From Candidatus Melainabacteria bacterium (lineage in GTDB: Bacteria > Cyanobacteriota > Vampirovibrionia > Obscuribacterales > Obscuribacteraceae), in contig QKMZ01000006.1 in the NCBI GenBank assembly GCA_003242885.1, positions 372,001 to 436,000 of the forward strand: 64,000 bases of DNA. The letters are read 5' to 3'. The notes beneath the pieces are model-generated. The model was given only the letters and a program-made list of their open reading frames with translations. It was not told where the DNA came from and searched no databases. The position numbers and the translations under genes were made by a program. Below are positions 34,430 to 44,312 of this stretch, one piece after another. Within the stretch, counting starts at the first letter, position 1. Every line of letters starts with the position of its first letter.

Positions 34430-34825
34430 CTATTGAGTCCTTTGCAAATCGCCCGTATTTGACTTAATTTCGGGCTTTTCGCTGATTTCGTACAAAGTGT
34501 GCAGCTTTTCCACCCATTGTGAGGTGTGCTGGGAGCTAAGCATTTTATTTAATCCATATGCAGAGCAAGTCTCTGCGGTCCATCCATCGGAAAATGTGAT
34601 GCGGGCAATTGCATGCTTACAGTACATACAAGTAATCTGGCTGCCGTTTTGACTTGTCGCCCAAACGGCTTTAGCATCGCCGATTTGCATTCGTGAAAGA
34701 TAGGTGTCCGGTTTGGACATGCCCAATTTCAAACCGAGCATACGCAGCATATGTCCGCAGTTTCTCGCCACATCAGCTGGTTGCGCGACCAGTCCTTGGA
34801 AGATATGTGACGGCTTGAGAAACAT
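34430..34825 (-). CDS. Hypothetical protein, 131 residues
   Basis: I recognise no family. A helical N terminus (VARNCGHMLRMLGLKLGM), then a possible small beta domain with a CMYC pair and two more Cys nearby, then a Ser/Gln-rich helical tail. Coding character is modest. No signal peptide or TM segment. It follows the def gene on the same strand (60 nt) and precedes the RapZ-like gene, so it may belong to the same transcript. Confidence 0.5.
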   Translation of the reverse strand: MFLKPSHIFQGLVAQPADVARNCGHMLRMLGLKLGMSKPDTYLSRMQIGDAKAVWATSQNGSQITCMYCKHAIARITFSDGWTAETCSAYGLNKMLSSQHTSQWVEKLHTLYEISEKPEIKSNTGDLQRTQ

Positions 34826-34885
34826 AATGAACCTGATTACATGACCACAGCACTCTGTATTGCCCGCTATCTGAGCGTGGCGAAT

Positions 34886-35470
34886 CTAACCGACGACGGG
34901 TGTGTGGTCCTTGATTTTGATGGTCTGTCCGGAATTGGCTAGTTCGCTTTCCAGTGCTTCGACATCACCAGCGATGAAGCCATTTTTCACTAGTTCTAGA
35001 TCAGCTGCAATCGGAGAAACAGCTTTGTTGATAAAGAGTTCGCCATCAAGGTGGTCGATTTCGTGCTGAATGGCGCGGCAAAGCAGGTCGCCCTCAGCGG
35101 TCATTTTGACGTCCTTGCCGGCTAAATTTTGGTATTTGACGACGATTTTGTGAAAACGTCTGACTTCGAAAAATACATTGGGGAAGCTCAGGCAGCCTTC
35201 CAGACCGACCAGTGAACCTTCTTTTTCAACAATTTGCGGGTTGATGAAGACAATCGGCTGATTCGGTTCATCTTCATTGGATACATCGATAACCATAATT
35301 CGCTTCGAAACGCCAATCTGTGGCGCTGCCAGCCCGACTCCATTTTCGTCGTACATGGTCTCGAGCATGTCGTTAGCCAGCTTGCGAACCGAAGAGTCAA
35401 AGGTTGTGACCTTCTTAGCCTTCTGCAATAAAACTTGCTCGGGGTAATACCTCAACCGCAGCTTAGCCAT
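34886..35470 (-). CDS. def: Peptide deformylase
   Basis: 194 residues. It removes the formyl group from nascent N termini. All three metal motifs are present: GVGLAAPQIG (44-53), EGCLSFP (91-97; Phe where Val is most common) and QHEIDHLDG (135-143), giving the Cys/His/His site and the catalytic Glu. C-terminal extension of about 35 residues beyond the core. No fmt gene is adjacent. Confidence 0.96.
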   Translation of the reverse strand: MAKLRLRYYPEQVLLQKAKKVTTFDSSVRKLANDMLETMYDENGVGLAAPQIGVSKRIMVIDVSNEDEPNQPIVFINPQIVEKEGSLVGLEGCLSFPNVFFEVRRFHKIVVKYQNLAGKDVKMTAEGDLLCRAIQHEIDHLDGELFINKAVSPIAADLELVKNGFIAGDVEALESELANSGQTIKIKDHTPVVG

Positions 35471-35652
35471 CTAAAGGTGTCCTCCTCGCTCCCGCCATCG
35501 GGGCATGGGCTGTGAAACCGTGCCCTATTGGGCGTCTCCAAAGAATATTACCATACACCAGTAAAAATTCTTGACTACTTTCTGTCTTGATTCTCGCATG
35601 AATTTCGCCCGAAAGACCGCCGTGAGCCGTAGTATTGAGCGTTTTTTGACCT

Positions 35653-36231
35653 TTACTTCATCTGCAACTTGAGACCGGCGCACATGAGAAAGACTGCATT
35701 TGCGGCTTGAGCGACGATTTGATTGGTTTCGCCGAGTAAATCTCGATAGGACCGCGCAAGTGCATTTTCCGGCACGATGCCAGAGCCCACCTCGTTCGTC
35801 ACTGCAATGAATTTTATGTCTGAGCGCTTCTCGACCGCTGACAAAACCTTTTCAATCTCTTCGAGTACCTGCTTGCGTGCTTCTGGAAAACGCGTCCCTT
35901 CACCGTTTGTTCTTAAAAGGATGTTTGAAACCAGCAGCGAAAGGCAATCTATGATGCAAGTTTGCTTACTTTGCGAGAGGGCCAAAATGGCTGCGCTTAG
36001 ATTGAAGGGCGCTTCGACCGTCGTCCACGTGTCAGGTCTTCTCGAGCGGTGAAGATCGATGCGCATTACAGTTTCTGGGTCATCATGCATCTCTTCCATG
36101 GTCGCTAGATATACGACCGGCATATTTGATTCTTTGCCAAGCTGCTCTGCGAGCAAAGATTTGCCGGAGCGCGCCCCGCCAGTAATCAAAGTCAGATTGC
36201 TTAAACCTTGTATTTTTGCGGTATTAGACAA
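35653..36231 (-). CDS. cobU: Adenosylcobinamide kinase / guanylyltransferase
   Basis: 192 residues from TTG (36229-36231) with GGGAGAA upstream. P-loop GGARSGKS (18-25), the guanylylation region HRSRRPDTW (around His61), the metal-binding IIDCLSLLVSN and VTNEVGSGIVPENALARSYRDLLGETNQIVA, the full CobU signature. It activates cobinamide phosphate for the nucleotide loop of cobalamin. No other cob gene, nor a visible cobalamin riboswitch, lies nearby; an orphan cobU fits B12 salvage. Confidence 0.95.
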   Translation of the reverse strand: MSNTAKIQGLSNLTLITGGARSGKSLLAEQLGKESNMPVVYLATMEEMHDDPETVMRIDLHRSRRPDTWTTVEAPFNLSAAILALSQSKQTCIIDCLSLLVSNILLRTNGEGTRFPEARKQVLEEIEKVLSAVEKRSDIKFIAVTNEVGSGIVPENALARSYRDLLGETNQIVAQAANAVFLMCAGLKLQMK

Positions 36232-36365
36232 TTTTTCAAATTCTCCCGGTCAAGCTTTGCTTTGAAACCGCTGACTTTTGTTATCTTTGAGTTGAGCATT
36301 TAGTATGCCCGCCCGCTAGTTTTCTTGTCTATTTTCACTGCTCTTCCGTTACAGAAATCCAGATA

Positions 36366-37085
36366 GTGGCCAACAAAAGCCGGACCAGCCGCTCTAATTC
36401 AGTCGCAGGCGAAAGCGTCAATTCTCAGCGCGCGCTCAATGAGATGTACCAGCATTTCATGGCTGGATATGTGCGCCGCATTAACGAAGCTACTCTCAAT
36501 GTCACCATAGGCGGCGTCAGGATTGGATCAGCTAAATACACGCGACTGGCTCAAATCAATTTGAAATCACGCATCATTACATTCTCGCGTCATGCTATCG
36601 AAAATGTGCCCGAGCGCGGGCGGAGATACTTGGTATTGCACGAGTTGTCACATGTGCTGGAGGCAAGCCACAACAAGAAATTCTGGGCTTATGTCGAGCG
36701 CTACGAGCCTGAATATCAAAAGATTGGCAAAGAACTCGATAGAGCATTCAAGCGTAATGTACGTGCCGATATAGAAACGTTGGCGGCAGAAGAGCAACTG
36801 AGTGGCAAAACCAGACAAGAAAAACTCGAACAACTTAAGGGCCTTGCCATGCCTCGCCTGATGGGCGGTCTCGCCAGCGGCAAGGACAGAGTCCTTGATG
36901 TCAACAACGAATCGGTGCTGATCACGGGGCATGCAGCACTTGCCCAGTACGAAGCCGACGACGACGATGAATCCTATATCTGCATGGAAGACGAGTTCGG
37001 CATGTACGACGACGGCGGAATCGTCAGCGGCGGCTCAGCCTTTGGCGGCAACTATGAAGAAATTGACGAATCTGACTTCGATTGA
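36366..37085 (+). CDS. YgjP/SprT-like zinc metallopeptidase domain protein
   Basis: 239 residues from GTG at 36366. The zinc motif HELSHVLEASHNKKFW (HExxH with a third His/Lys-Phe-Trp pattern) matches YgjP-like (DUF45) proteins. The preceding text RIGSAKYTRLAQINLKSRIITFSRHAI is the usual strand-loop before the motif. The C-terminal half (from about 165) is low complexity: an acidic tail with DDDDE and EEIDESDFD. Such a tail is unusual for the family and may be a disordered interaction segment. Function is unassigned; family members are putative peptidases. Confidence 0.78.
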   Translation: MANKSRTSRSNSVAGESVNSQRALNEMYQHFMAGYVRRINEATLNVTIGGVRIGSAKYTRLAQINLKSRIITFSRHAIENVPERGRRYLVLHELSHVLEASHNKKFWAYVERYEPEYQKIGKELDRAFKRNVRADIETLAAEEQLSGKTRQEKLEQLKGLAMPRLMGGLASGKDRVLDVNNESVLITGHAALAQYEADDDDESYICMEDEFGMYDDGGIVSGGSAFGGNYEEIDESDFD

Positions 37086-37422
37086 ATCGAGCTGTTTGCT
37101 GCGCCGGGTTGCAAAGTGTACTGTCTTGGGGCGCCAGTGTTAAGCCGCTTGTAAAGGTATGGGCTTGCTCCACAGATGCTTTCAGATGTCCAAAAGCATA
37201 TCCTGCTGCCAATCTCTGCCACTTCGACATACTAATTTATTATCAGGAACACTGCTCAAATCCTCACGGTGGCAAGACAGAAGCGATAGAATGACGTTGT
37301 CTGTCGACGGATTAGTCTAGTGAAGTCGGGCATATGCTCCTGAATTCACTGAGTCGACAGAGATGGTTCGGTGCGAGCAGTGTAATTAGTCAGCTCGCAT
37401 AACAAGGAAAGAAAATCCGCCA
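37086..37422. other. 337-nt leader region of fabF with nested inverted repeats
   Basis: No ORF of note. CTGTCGAC (37301-37308) and GTCGACAG (37353-37360) enclose AGTGAA (37319-37324) and TTCACT (37345-37350). A nested inverted-repeat structure could form in the fabF leader RNA. No -35/-10 pair found by eye. Confidence 0.4.
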
Positions 37423-38685
37423 ATGAGTAGAAGAAGAGTTGTGGTGACTGGCATCGGTGGCGTTACGCCTATTGGCGTTGGCCGCGAAGACATGTGGAAA
37501 GCTTTGCTTAATGGCGAAAGCGGCGTCAAGAGAATTAGCCAATTCGATCCGGATGAAATCGGTTTGGACGTCAAAATTGCAGCCGAAGTAAAAGGCTTCA
37601 ATATTGCAGATTTCTTCCCGGACAAACGCAAAGTCGGCTCGATGTTGAAAGAGATGGATCGCGTCACTCTTTTTTCGATGGTGGCCGCTAAACAGGCTTT
37701 GGAAGATGCCAAACTTGAAATCAAAAACACTATTGCAGAACGCGTTGGAACCTACATCGGAACCGGCGTTGGCGGTTTGATCACAACAACCGGCGACCAT
37801 ATCAAGCTGATGGCTGGTGGACCGAAAAAGATTGGTCTGCGCTCGATTATTCGTTTGATGCCCAACGCTTCGTCGGGACAAGTTGCCATCGAATATGGTG
37901 CAAAGGGCAGAGCAAAAAATGACAGCACTGCGTGCGCTAGTGGTCTTGACTCGTTGCTCGACGCTTTCATGTACATTCAGAGCAATCGCGCCGACGTCAT
38001 GATTTCGGGTGGTTCTGAAGCCTGCATCAACCAATTCAGTGTTGCTTCCTTTAACAATATGATGGCTCTGTCCAAGCGCAATGATGATCCTGAAAGTGCA
38101 TCGCGCCCATTCACCAGCGACAGAGATGGATTTGTAATCGGCGAAGGCTCCGTTGTTCTCATTCTTGAAGAGCTCGAGCATGCTCTCAAGCGCAATGCGA
38201 CAATCTATGCAGAAATCGTCGGCGGTGGTGCATCGTGCGATGCCACCCACATCGTTGCCCCGGACGAATTCGGCGAAGGTGCAGCCAGAGCAATCAGTGA
38301 GGCGTTGAGAGACGCAGAACTCGACCCTACGGCAATCGATTACATCAATGCTCACGGGACGTCGACTCCGTTAAACGATGAGCGAGAGACTCTGGCAATC
38401 AAGAAAGTATTCAAAGAGCATGCTTATAAGGTTGCAGTATCGAGCACAAAGTCCATGGTTGGTCACTTGCTCGGAGGCGCTGGCGCAATCGGAGCGGCCG
38501 CTACTGCCTTGACGTTGTTCGATCAAAAGATCCACCCAACGATCAACTACAACACACCCGATCCGAAATGCGATCTCGATTATGTGCCAAATGTTTTCCG
38601 CCAAGCACCAGTCAAACACGCTATATGCGAGGCGCTCGGATTTGGCGGACACAACACTGTTTTGGTGATGAAGGCCTACGCTTAG
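37423..38685 (+). CDS. fabF: Beta-ketoacyl-ACP synthase II
   Basis: 420 residues. Thiolase-fold condensing enzyme with the Cys-His-His triad: Cys171 in DSTACASGLDS, His311 in INAHGTSTPLND and His348 in SMVGHLLGGAGA. It elongates acyl-ACP with malonyl-ACP in fatty acid synthesis. Length and motif spacing are standard. It is alone, not in a fab cluster; no acpP gene is adjacent (the ACP at 18733 is of another type). AAGGAAAGAAAA lies before ATG. Confidence 0.95.
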   Translation: MSRRRVVVTGIGGVTPIGVGREDMWKALLNGESGVKRISQFDPDEIGLDVKIAAEVKGFNIADFFPDKRKVGSMLKEMDRVTLFSMVAAKQALEDAKLEIKNTIAERVGTYIGTGVGGLITTTGDHIKLMAGGPKKIGLRSIIRLMPNASSGQVAIEYGAKGRAKNDSTACASGLDSLLDAFMYIQSNRADVMISGGSEACINQFSVASFNNMMALSKRNDDPESASRPFTSDRDGFVIGEGSVVLILEELEHALKRNATIYAEIVGGGASCDATHIVAPDEFGEGAARAISEALRDAELDPTAIDYINAHGTSTPLNDERETLAIKKVFKEHAYKVAVSSTKSMVGHLLGGAGAIGAAATALTLFDQKIHPTINYNTPDPKCDLDYVPNVFRQAPVKHAICEALGFGGHNTVLVMKAYA

Positions 38686-38706
38686 TCGCGTGACGAGTTT
38701 TTCGTC

Positions 38707-41700
38707 CTAGACTGTAGCGCCGGGAGTATTTTCGTCCTGATTTGCTTGCTTTTGTTGCTGTTGTGCTGCAGATGCTGCCAAAGCCAGGCTGGCGGGATCT
38801 ACACGACCAGCACCAGGTTGTGCGGCGGCGCCGCCAAAACCGGCCTGGTCATTTTCCGGTTGCTCTTCCAGGTGGGAGAAATTGCCGTAGACATGCTTGC
38901 CGCCAGGCTCGCCTGCGGTCAACTTGCGACCGGTATTCCAGCTGACGACATTCTGCCAGGCTTTGGACGCTCCGGAAGTGTAAGCGGCTGCCAATGAATT
39001 TGGTCCGGAATTGCCATAAGGATTGGCTCTCAGACTGCTCTGGTTGTAAGCCATATTATTGCTCATGTCTTTGATCTTGTTGATATCGAAGTTAGTCGTT
39101 GCCGGCTTTCTCTTGGACGAATCATCAAGATTGCTGGTCGAGTTGGCGCGCACCCGTGCAGGTGTGGCGACGAATACTTGCTGGCTCGATTCTGCGGCGG
39201 TCGACGGAGTACCGGGTCCGCGAGTCGGTCCCATTGGGTTGCCGTACTGTACTTGGTTTTCGTGCTCTTTCTTGACGCGCAGTTGACCTACGGTAAGCGC
39301 TTCTCTTTGACGAGTCCAGACAGCTTGAGCTTCCGGATTTTCGGCGGTGCGCTCGGCGATGATTTGTTTGATCTGTTCTCTCAACGCATCGATCTGAGCT
39401 TGATCTTTGCCGCGGATGTAGTCGGCAACTTTGGCCGCCAGCTCGGCACGGTATTTTTCGCGATCGGCATCAGTGCGAGCCGCGATCTCTTTCTCCATCA
39501 AAGCAGCCATTACATATGGAGCATTGACTTCGTCGTAAATGTAATCTTGAGCTTTCTTTTTGAGTTCAATGCCGCCGGCGCTGACCAGTCCGACGCCTGC
39601 TGCCGTGGTGAGAATATCTTTGACCAGTTTGTGGCGCAGCGATTCTTGAGCCAAATTAGGATTGGCAAGCAATGCTGTTTTGTCTTGGGTCAAACCTCTG
39701 ACGCTGAATTTGACCTGGTTCTCCATGATGTTGCGGTTGAAACGCTCGGCAGCGTCGAGCAATTGACCTTTGTTTGTTTCCAAACCGGCAATTGGTCTGA
39801 CGTTGAAAGAACCAGCTTTGACTTGCGAGATCAGTGACTGTCCGCCGTCCATACCGCCGAATGCTCTTTGAGCCAGCGTGTTCTTGCCGTAATACCCTTG
39901 CTCGCTGACCAGACGTGCAGCCCAGTGATCGAGAATGCTTTCGCGCAACTTGAGCAATTGGGATTGCACTGCAGGCGGTGACACTTCGTACATATTGGCG
40001 ATGCTGTTGAGAGCATTCTTGTACGAAGCTACTTTGCCGGAATTGGCAGCATCCATGTAAGCTTTGAACTGCGATTCGAACGCCGATGCTCTGGCGTTTT
40101 GCATTGTTTGTGCAGTTTTTTCAAAACCTTCGACAGTTTGTTTGAGAGTTTGCAGATTGCGTGCTTCGACTTCGCTGAGAGCAACAGCAGGCTTGAACTC
40201 ATTGAGTTTCTTCGCTGCTGCATTGACGTCGGCAATCGCGCCATCACCATTGGTGAATTTCCTGAGTGCAGAATTGAAGTCTGTTGCCAGTTTGTTGACT
40301 TCGGAGTCGGTTTTGAAACCGAGGCGAGCCGCTTCATCAGCGGCGTTTGGAAGTCTGCGGGCGGCGTTGATGGCATCGTCGGCTACAGCCAATTTACGCG
40401 AATCTGCAATTGCCGAAGCTTTTGATTCGACCATGGCGGCGGTGCCTTTGCCCAGCTCATCCAATTGAGTCGACGACTTTTTGACGAAGCTCATCATGTC
40501 GCTTTCTTTGACGGTGCCTCTGGCGACATCGTCTGAAAGCGATTTGATAACATTGAGGCGCTCGCTAACATGATTGAACTTGCCGGCTTGGCTTTCCAAT
40601 TGTTCGGCTTTAGCAATAAGTCTTGCTCTCGACTCCGACGTTGCCGGCATGGTTTCTGCCAATTCGCGCACGTCTTTGGCGAGTTGCTTGCCGCCCTGGC
40701 TGGACATAAAGCTGGTTTGTTTTGCTACATCGTCCAGCTTCGGTGCCAGGTTTTCGACAACGTTAGTCATCGAGCGCGAGCTGTTTTCGATGTTGGTCAA
40801 TTTGCGGACATTGGCAGCTTCATCGCCGAGGACTTTGGCGTCGGTGCTCAGTCTTTCTGCTACGTTGGTTACCTTTGTTTCTGCCGCAGCTACTCTGCCT
40901 TCGGTCTTGATGGCAGCTTGCTCCATCCGTGTGACCATGTTTTGCATATTGTCGATCTGCGTTTGATTCTTCTGAATCACTCTTGCCAGATCGTCGCCGA
41001 TGCCGTCGGTTGCTGCTCGTCTGGCAGCGGCTCTGATTTCTTCGAGAGCCTTGAATTCGTTGCTGGAGCGCTGCGCTACAAGCTCGACATTGTCGAGAGC
41101 ATTGGTCAATTTAGTCAGTTGTTTGTTGTCGCCGGCTTTGACAGCATCATCAAGAACACTGCGGAAGCCTGGTTGAAGCTGCTCCAACTTAGCTAAGCCT
41201 TGCTCGGATTCTTTGACTGCTGCTGCAATTGCGTCACGGTCGCCGGAGCGAACAGCGGTGCGCAGTCTGTCGATTGCCTTGAACTCATCGGCTTGTCTGA
41301 CTGCCGCTTCCATGATGTCGGTGGTGGCGGTGATACCGTTAGTTGCTTGTCTTGATTTGACTACGCTGGTTTCGATGGCTTGCAGTCTGCTTGTCCGCTC
41401 TGCTGAACTGGCGAAATTATCCAGTGCTTGCGGTAGTTTTACTTCAGCAGCCCGTACTTCTTTAGCAGCATTGCCCAGTCTTTCGATATCATCGGCTGAC
41501 TTGCTTGATGCCTTGAAGGCTGTAACTGCTTCTTCGAAATTGCGCAGGGATTGAACTTTTGCAGCATCGCCGCCTACTTGTGTTTGCAATGTCTTGAGCG
41601 CTTGAACAGCTTCATCTGCACCTTTGCCCAGGTCTACGACACCACCTTTGATGGCAAGGGTGCGAGTCGCATCGGTCGCGGCATCGGCAATTTTGCTGCC

Positions 41701-44028
41701 GTTGACTGTAAGTGTTTCGGTAGCGCCCGGAACTGCACGCTCCAGTACTCTGGAATTTTTTTGGATTACCAAGGCCAATTCGTCGGCTGTGACATTGCCT
41801 TTCATAGCACCGTTGAAGGCTGTTTGAACTTCTTCGATCGCTTTCAAATTGGTTGGATTGCCGGCCCATTTGCGGGCGGCTTCTTCCAAAACCGGTGCTG
41901 ATTCTGCAATGCTTCTTTCGAGAGTCAATGCGGGACGAGCTTTCTCTGCTGCTTCAACGACTTTGCTTGTTTGAGCGGTGATGTTGTCGCTGACGCGAGC
42001 AACTTGAGCCAGCGCTTCGTCCACGTTGCCGCCTGCTTTGGTCGCCAACGATTTTTCATTGTTGGCGAGATTTCTCAGGGCTGCAGTCAATTCTTCCGTG
42101 CTGCCGCTGCGACCGGCAACGAAGTCTGCCACTGCCTGTTCGACTTTGGCTACTTGCTGCGGGCTGGTTGCCTTGAGCGGAGCCAATACATTGTCGAGTT
42201 CGGAAGTGGCTGCCTTAACCGGCTTGACCAGATCATCCATGTGAGTGAAAAGTCTGGTTGCATTAACACTTTCGGTAAGATTTCCAGCTTGTCTGGTGAT
42301 CTCTTTCAAGGTATCTGCCGACACGTTGCCTGTTTGTTTTAGCTTATCTACGGCTTGTGCGAATTCTTCCGGACGGATAGCACCATTGGCGAGTTTATTG
42401 GCGGCGACTCTTACTTCATCGAGTGCTTGCGCTTGCAGCGAGCCAGATTGCGGCGCTTCTTTCTGAATCGCTTGTTCAATTTTTGTGGCTGCTTGTCTGG
42501 CATCATCTGCGTAGGTCTCGAATCTGGTCAAAAGTCGGCGACCGACCGAAGCACCTTCCAGTTTTGCTACATCAGCAACAAGACTTTCGACGACCTGTGG
42601 GTTGAGTCCAGGTGCATCAGCTTTTAAAGCTTTAACAGCAGATATAAGTTCATCCGTTTTATTGCCGCCGCGGGCAACATCATTTACCAGAGTCTGGATG
42701 TTTTGCAGAGCTTTGGCTTCTTGCGAATTTTTGCCGACGCCGACTGTCAATCCTTCAATTTTGGTGCCGATATTCTTGGCCGCATTGTCGACAGTCATGC
42801 CGAATGCTTCTACAGTTCCGGCGCGCTCGATGCTGCGAAGCAATTGGTTGCTTTGACCGGTCAGTTCTTGCAGTTGCGGTCCTTTGAGGTGGGCGGCACT
42901 GTTTTCGACGGCTTGGGTAAATCTTGCCTGCGCTCCGGCTTCGCCTTTGAACATCGCAGCAGCAGCATTTTCCACTTCCTTCAAAGCGGTGGTGGCAGCA
43001 ACATCGGTCTTCTCTGTCGCTGTAAGCATGCGAGTAAGCGAGCTGGAAAAATTTCTCGACTCTGTAAGTGCGGCTGTTTTGCTTGCGTCGGTGAAAGCGG
43101 CTGATGTGATATTTGCCGGTCTGACATTCGGATAGAAGCCGTGCAGCGACTTGATCAAACTGCTTTCACCGGCGGCGACTTCAGTGCCGATGCCTACGGT
43201 TGTGGCTTTTGGACCTCTAAATGCAGCGGTTTCACCAAGATTGGTGGCGCGAGCCACGATATTCTCGGTTACGGAAGTTGCTTGTCCTGCTTCACGGAAG
43301 AAAGTATGGCTCTTGGTCGTACCGGTTTCGGTAACGCGACCGACGGTTCTGCCGACATTCGCCAACTCGTCGGTTGCTGCAGCAACGTTGTCGCCCAGCG
43401 AGAGTGCGCGTGTAGCCAGTGTGCCGCCACGCAATTCATTGGCAATGCCAACTGTACCTTTAGTGGTCAGCGCCGTACCGCCACCCAGGGTGAGCAAGAA
43501 ACTCGTACCTGTACCCAACATGCGGGCTTTGTCGTCTGCCGTGCCTGTTGACCAGTCAGTGGCCATTTTATTTGTAAGGGTGCCCCAGTTCTTTCTACCT
43601 TGTTCGGAGAAAGGGTTCAACGCCGGTGCTGCATGAGCTACGTCAGTGGCGGTTCTGGTGAAGGCTGCCGTGATGCTGTGACCTTCGGACAGGGCTGAAA
43701 TACCACCCTGGTCGGCTTCTCGTGCCAGGGTCGCCTTATCCTTCTTAAATATGGTCGTGACCTGGTCGGCAAGACCGGTGACCGTAGCGCCCAGGAAATT
43801 GGTGGTGACGCTGCCAGCGGTTGACGTATCAGTCTTGGGCAGAGTCTGCTGACCCTTCAACATTTGGTCAGCGTTGGTAAGCGCTTCGTTGAAACTGCTG
43901 CTTACTACGGAATTAAAATTCAAGCCGGAAGTTTTTGGCGCTTCAGTTTCGGTTTCGGACGCGTTAGCGGCCAGGAGATTGTTATCTCCTCCGTTAGCGC
44001 CAGTGTTTAAACCGAATCTATTGCTCAT
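38707..44028 (-). CDS. Giant Ala-rich helical protein with ~95-residue degenerate tandem repeats
   Basis: 1773 residues, ATG at 44026-44028. I recognise no family. The first ~150 residues are Asn/Thr/Ser-rich and unstructured in appearance. From about 348 to 1290 the protein repeats a pattern of helices: starts at about residues 348, 440, 535, 628, 730, 827, 918, 994, each with an [A/S]LxxIxxxV core, a Gly/Asn turn, then xDELxxAV and LxxL. This gives a period near 95. After 1290 come further helices, one weakly hydrophobic stretch (about 1471-1487), a region rich in charged residues (1510-1570), and a Gln/Ala/Pro-rich C-terminal tail. No signal peptide; a hydrophobic patch at 170-190 is not a clear TM. 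Possible scaffold, cytoskeleton-like or secreted by an unknown route. It ends 22 nt after the fabF stop, convergent. Confidence 0.8.
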   Translation of the reverse strand: MSNRFGLNTGANGGDNNLLAANASETETEAPKTSGLNFNSVVSSSFNEALTNADQMLKGQQTLPKTDTSTAGSVTTNFLGATVTGLADQVTTIFKKDKATLAREADQGGISALSEGHSITAAFTRTATDVAHAAPALNPFSEQGRKNWGTLTNKMATDWSTGTADDKARMLGTGTSFLLTLGGGTALTTKGTVGIANELRGGTLATRALSLGDNVAAATDELANVGRTVGRVTETGTTKSHTFFREAGQATSVTENIVARATNLGETAAFRGPKATTVGIGTEVAAGESSLIKSLHGFYPNVRPANITSAAFTDASKTAALTESRNFSSSLTRMLTATEKTDVAATTALKEVENAAAAMFKGEAGAQARFTQAVENSAAHLKGPQLQELTGQSNQLLRSIERAGTVEAFGMTVDNAAKNIGTKIEGLTVGVGKNSQEAKALQNIQTLVNDVARGGNKTDELISAVKALKADAPGLNPQVVESLVADVAKLEGASVGRRLLTRFETYADDARQAATKIEQAIQKEAPQSGSLQAQALDEVRVAANKLANGAIRPEEFAQAVDKLKQTGNVSADTLKEITRQAGNLTESVNATRLFTHMDDLVKPVKAATSELDNVLAPLKATSPQQVAKVEQAVADFVAGRSGSTEELTAALRNLANNEKSLATKAGGNVDEALAQVARVSDNITAQTSKVVEAAEKARPALTLERSIAESAPVLEEAARKWAGNPTNLKAIEEVQTAFNGAMKGNVTADELALVIQKNSRVLERAVPGATETLTVNGSKIADAATDATRTLAIKGGVVDLGKGADEAVQALKTLQTQVGGDAAKVQSLRNFEEAVTAFKASSKSADDIERLGNAAKEVRAAEVKLPQALDNFASSAERTSRLQAIETSVVKSRQATNGITATTDIMEAAVRQADEFKAIDRLRTAVRSGDRDAIAAAVKESEQGLAKLEQLQPGFRSVLDDAVKAGDNKQLTKLTNALDNVELVAQRSSNEFKALEEIRAAARRAATDGIGDDLARVIQKNQTQIDNMQNMVTRMEQAAIKTEGRVAAAETKVTNVAERLSTDAKVLGDEAANVRKLTNIENSSRSMTNVVENLAPKLDDVAKQTSFMSSQGGKQLAKDVRELAETMPATSESRARLIAKAEQLESQAGKFNHVSERLNVIKSLSDDVARGTVKESDMMSFVKKSSTQLDELGKGTAAMVESKASAIADSRKLAVADDAINAARRLPNAADEAARLGFKTDSEVNKLATDFNSALRKFTNGDGAIADVNAAAKKLNEFKPAVALSEVEARNLQTLKQTVEGFEKTAQTMQNARASAFESQFKAYMDAANSGKVASYKNALNSIANMYEVSPPAVQSQLLKLRESILDHWAARLVSEQGYYGKNTLAQRAFGGMDGGQSLISQVKAGSFNVRPIAGLETNKGQLLDAAERFNRNIMENQVKFSVRGLTQDKTALLANPNLAQESLRHKLVKDILTTAAGVGLVSAGGIELKKKAQDYIYDEVNAPYVMAALMEKEIAARTDADREKYRAELAAKVADYIRGKDQAQIDALREQIKQIIAERTAENPEAQAVWTRQREALTVGQLRVKKEHENQVQYGNPMGPTRGPGTPSTAAESSQQVFVATPARVRANSTSNLDDSSKRKPATTNFDINKIKDMSNNMAYNQSSLRANPYGNSGPNSLAAAYTSGASKAWQNVVSWNTGRKLTAGEPGGKHVYGNFSHLEEQPENDQAGFGGAAAQPGAGRVDPASLALAASAAQQQQKQANQDENTPGATV

Positions 44029-44312
44029 TGCTGCCCTAAATGCCTCTACGGTGTTGCCTTTTCAGGTTTTTTTATCGTAGTTTCGGCGTCTTCAGCACAC
44101 CAGGAATGTGGTGACTTTGAACGCATGTATCCGAGGTGGCAAGGAAATTTGACAGTTCGAGGGGAACTTTTAACCCAGAATAGTGCCAACAGTGCCCAAC
44201 TTTGATGGGGAAAATACGCATGTCAGGAGGTGGACCCCCAGGACCGGATCAGATTTAATATAAATACTGATCTATACCTATAGATTCCCTCGAAAGTACC
44301 CCTTTTAAACCC

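Noticed and set aside
36232..36365. Possible cobalamin riboswitch upstream of cobU
   Set aside because: No B12-box-like text or suitable length in the cobU leader.
38742..43636. Many plus-strand frames opposite the giant protein
   Set aside because: The minus-strand frame is a single 1773-codon ORF with a coherent repeat pattern; the others are shadows.
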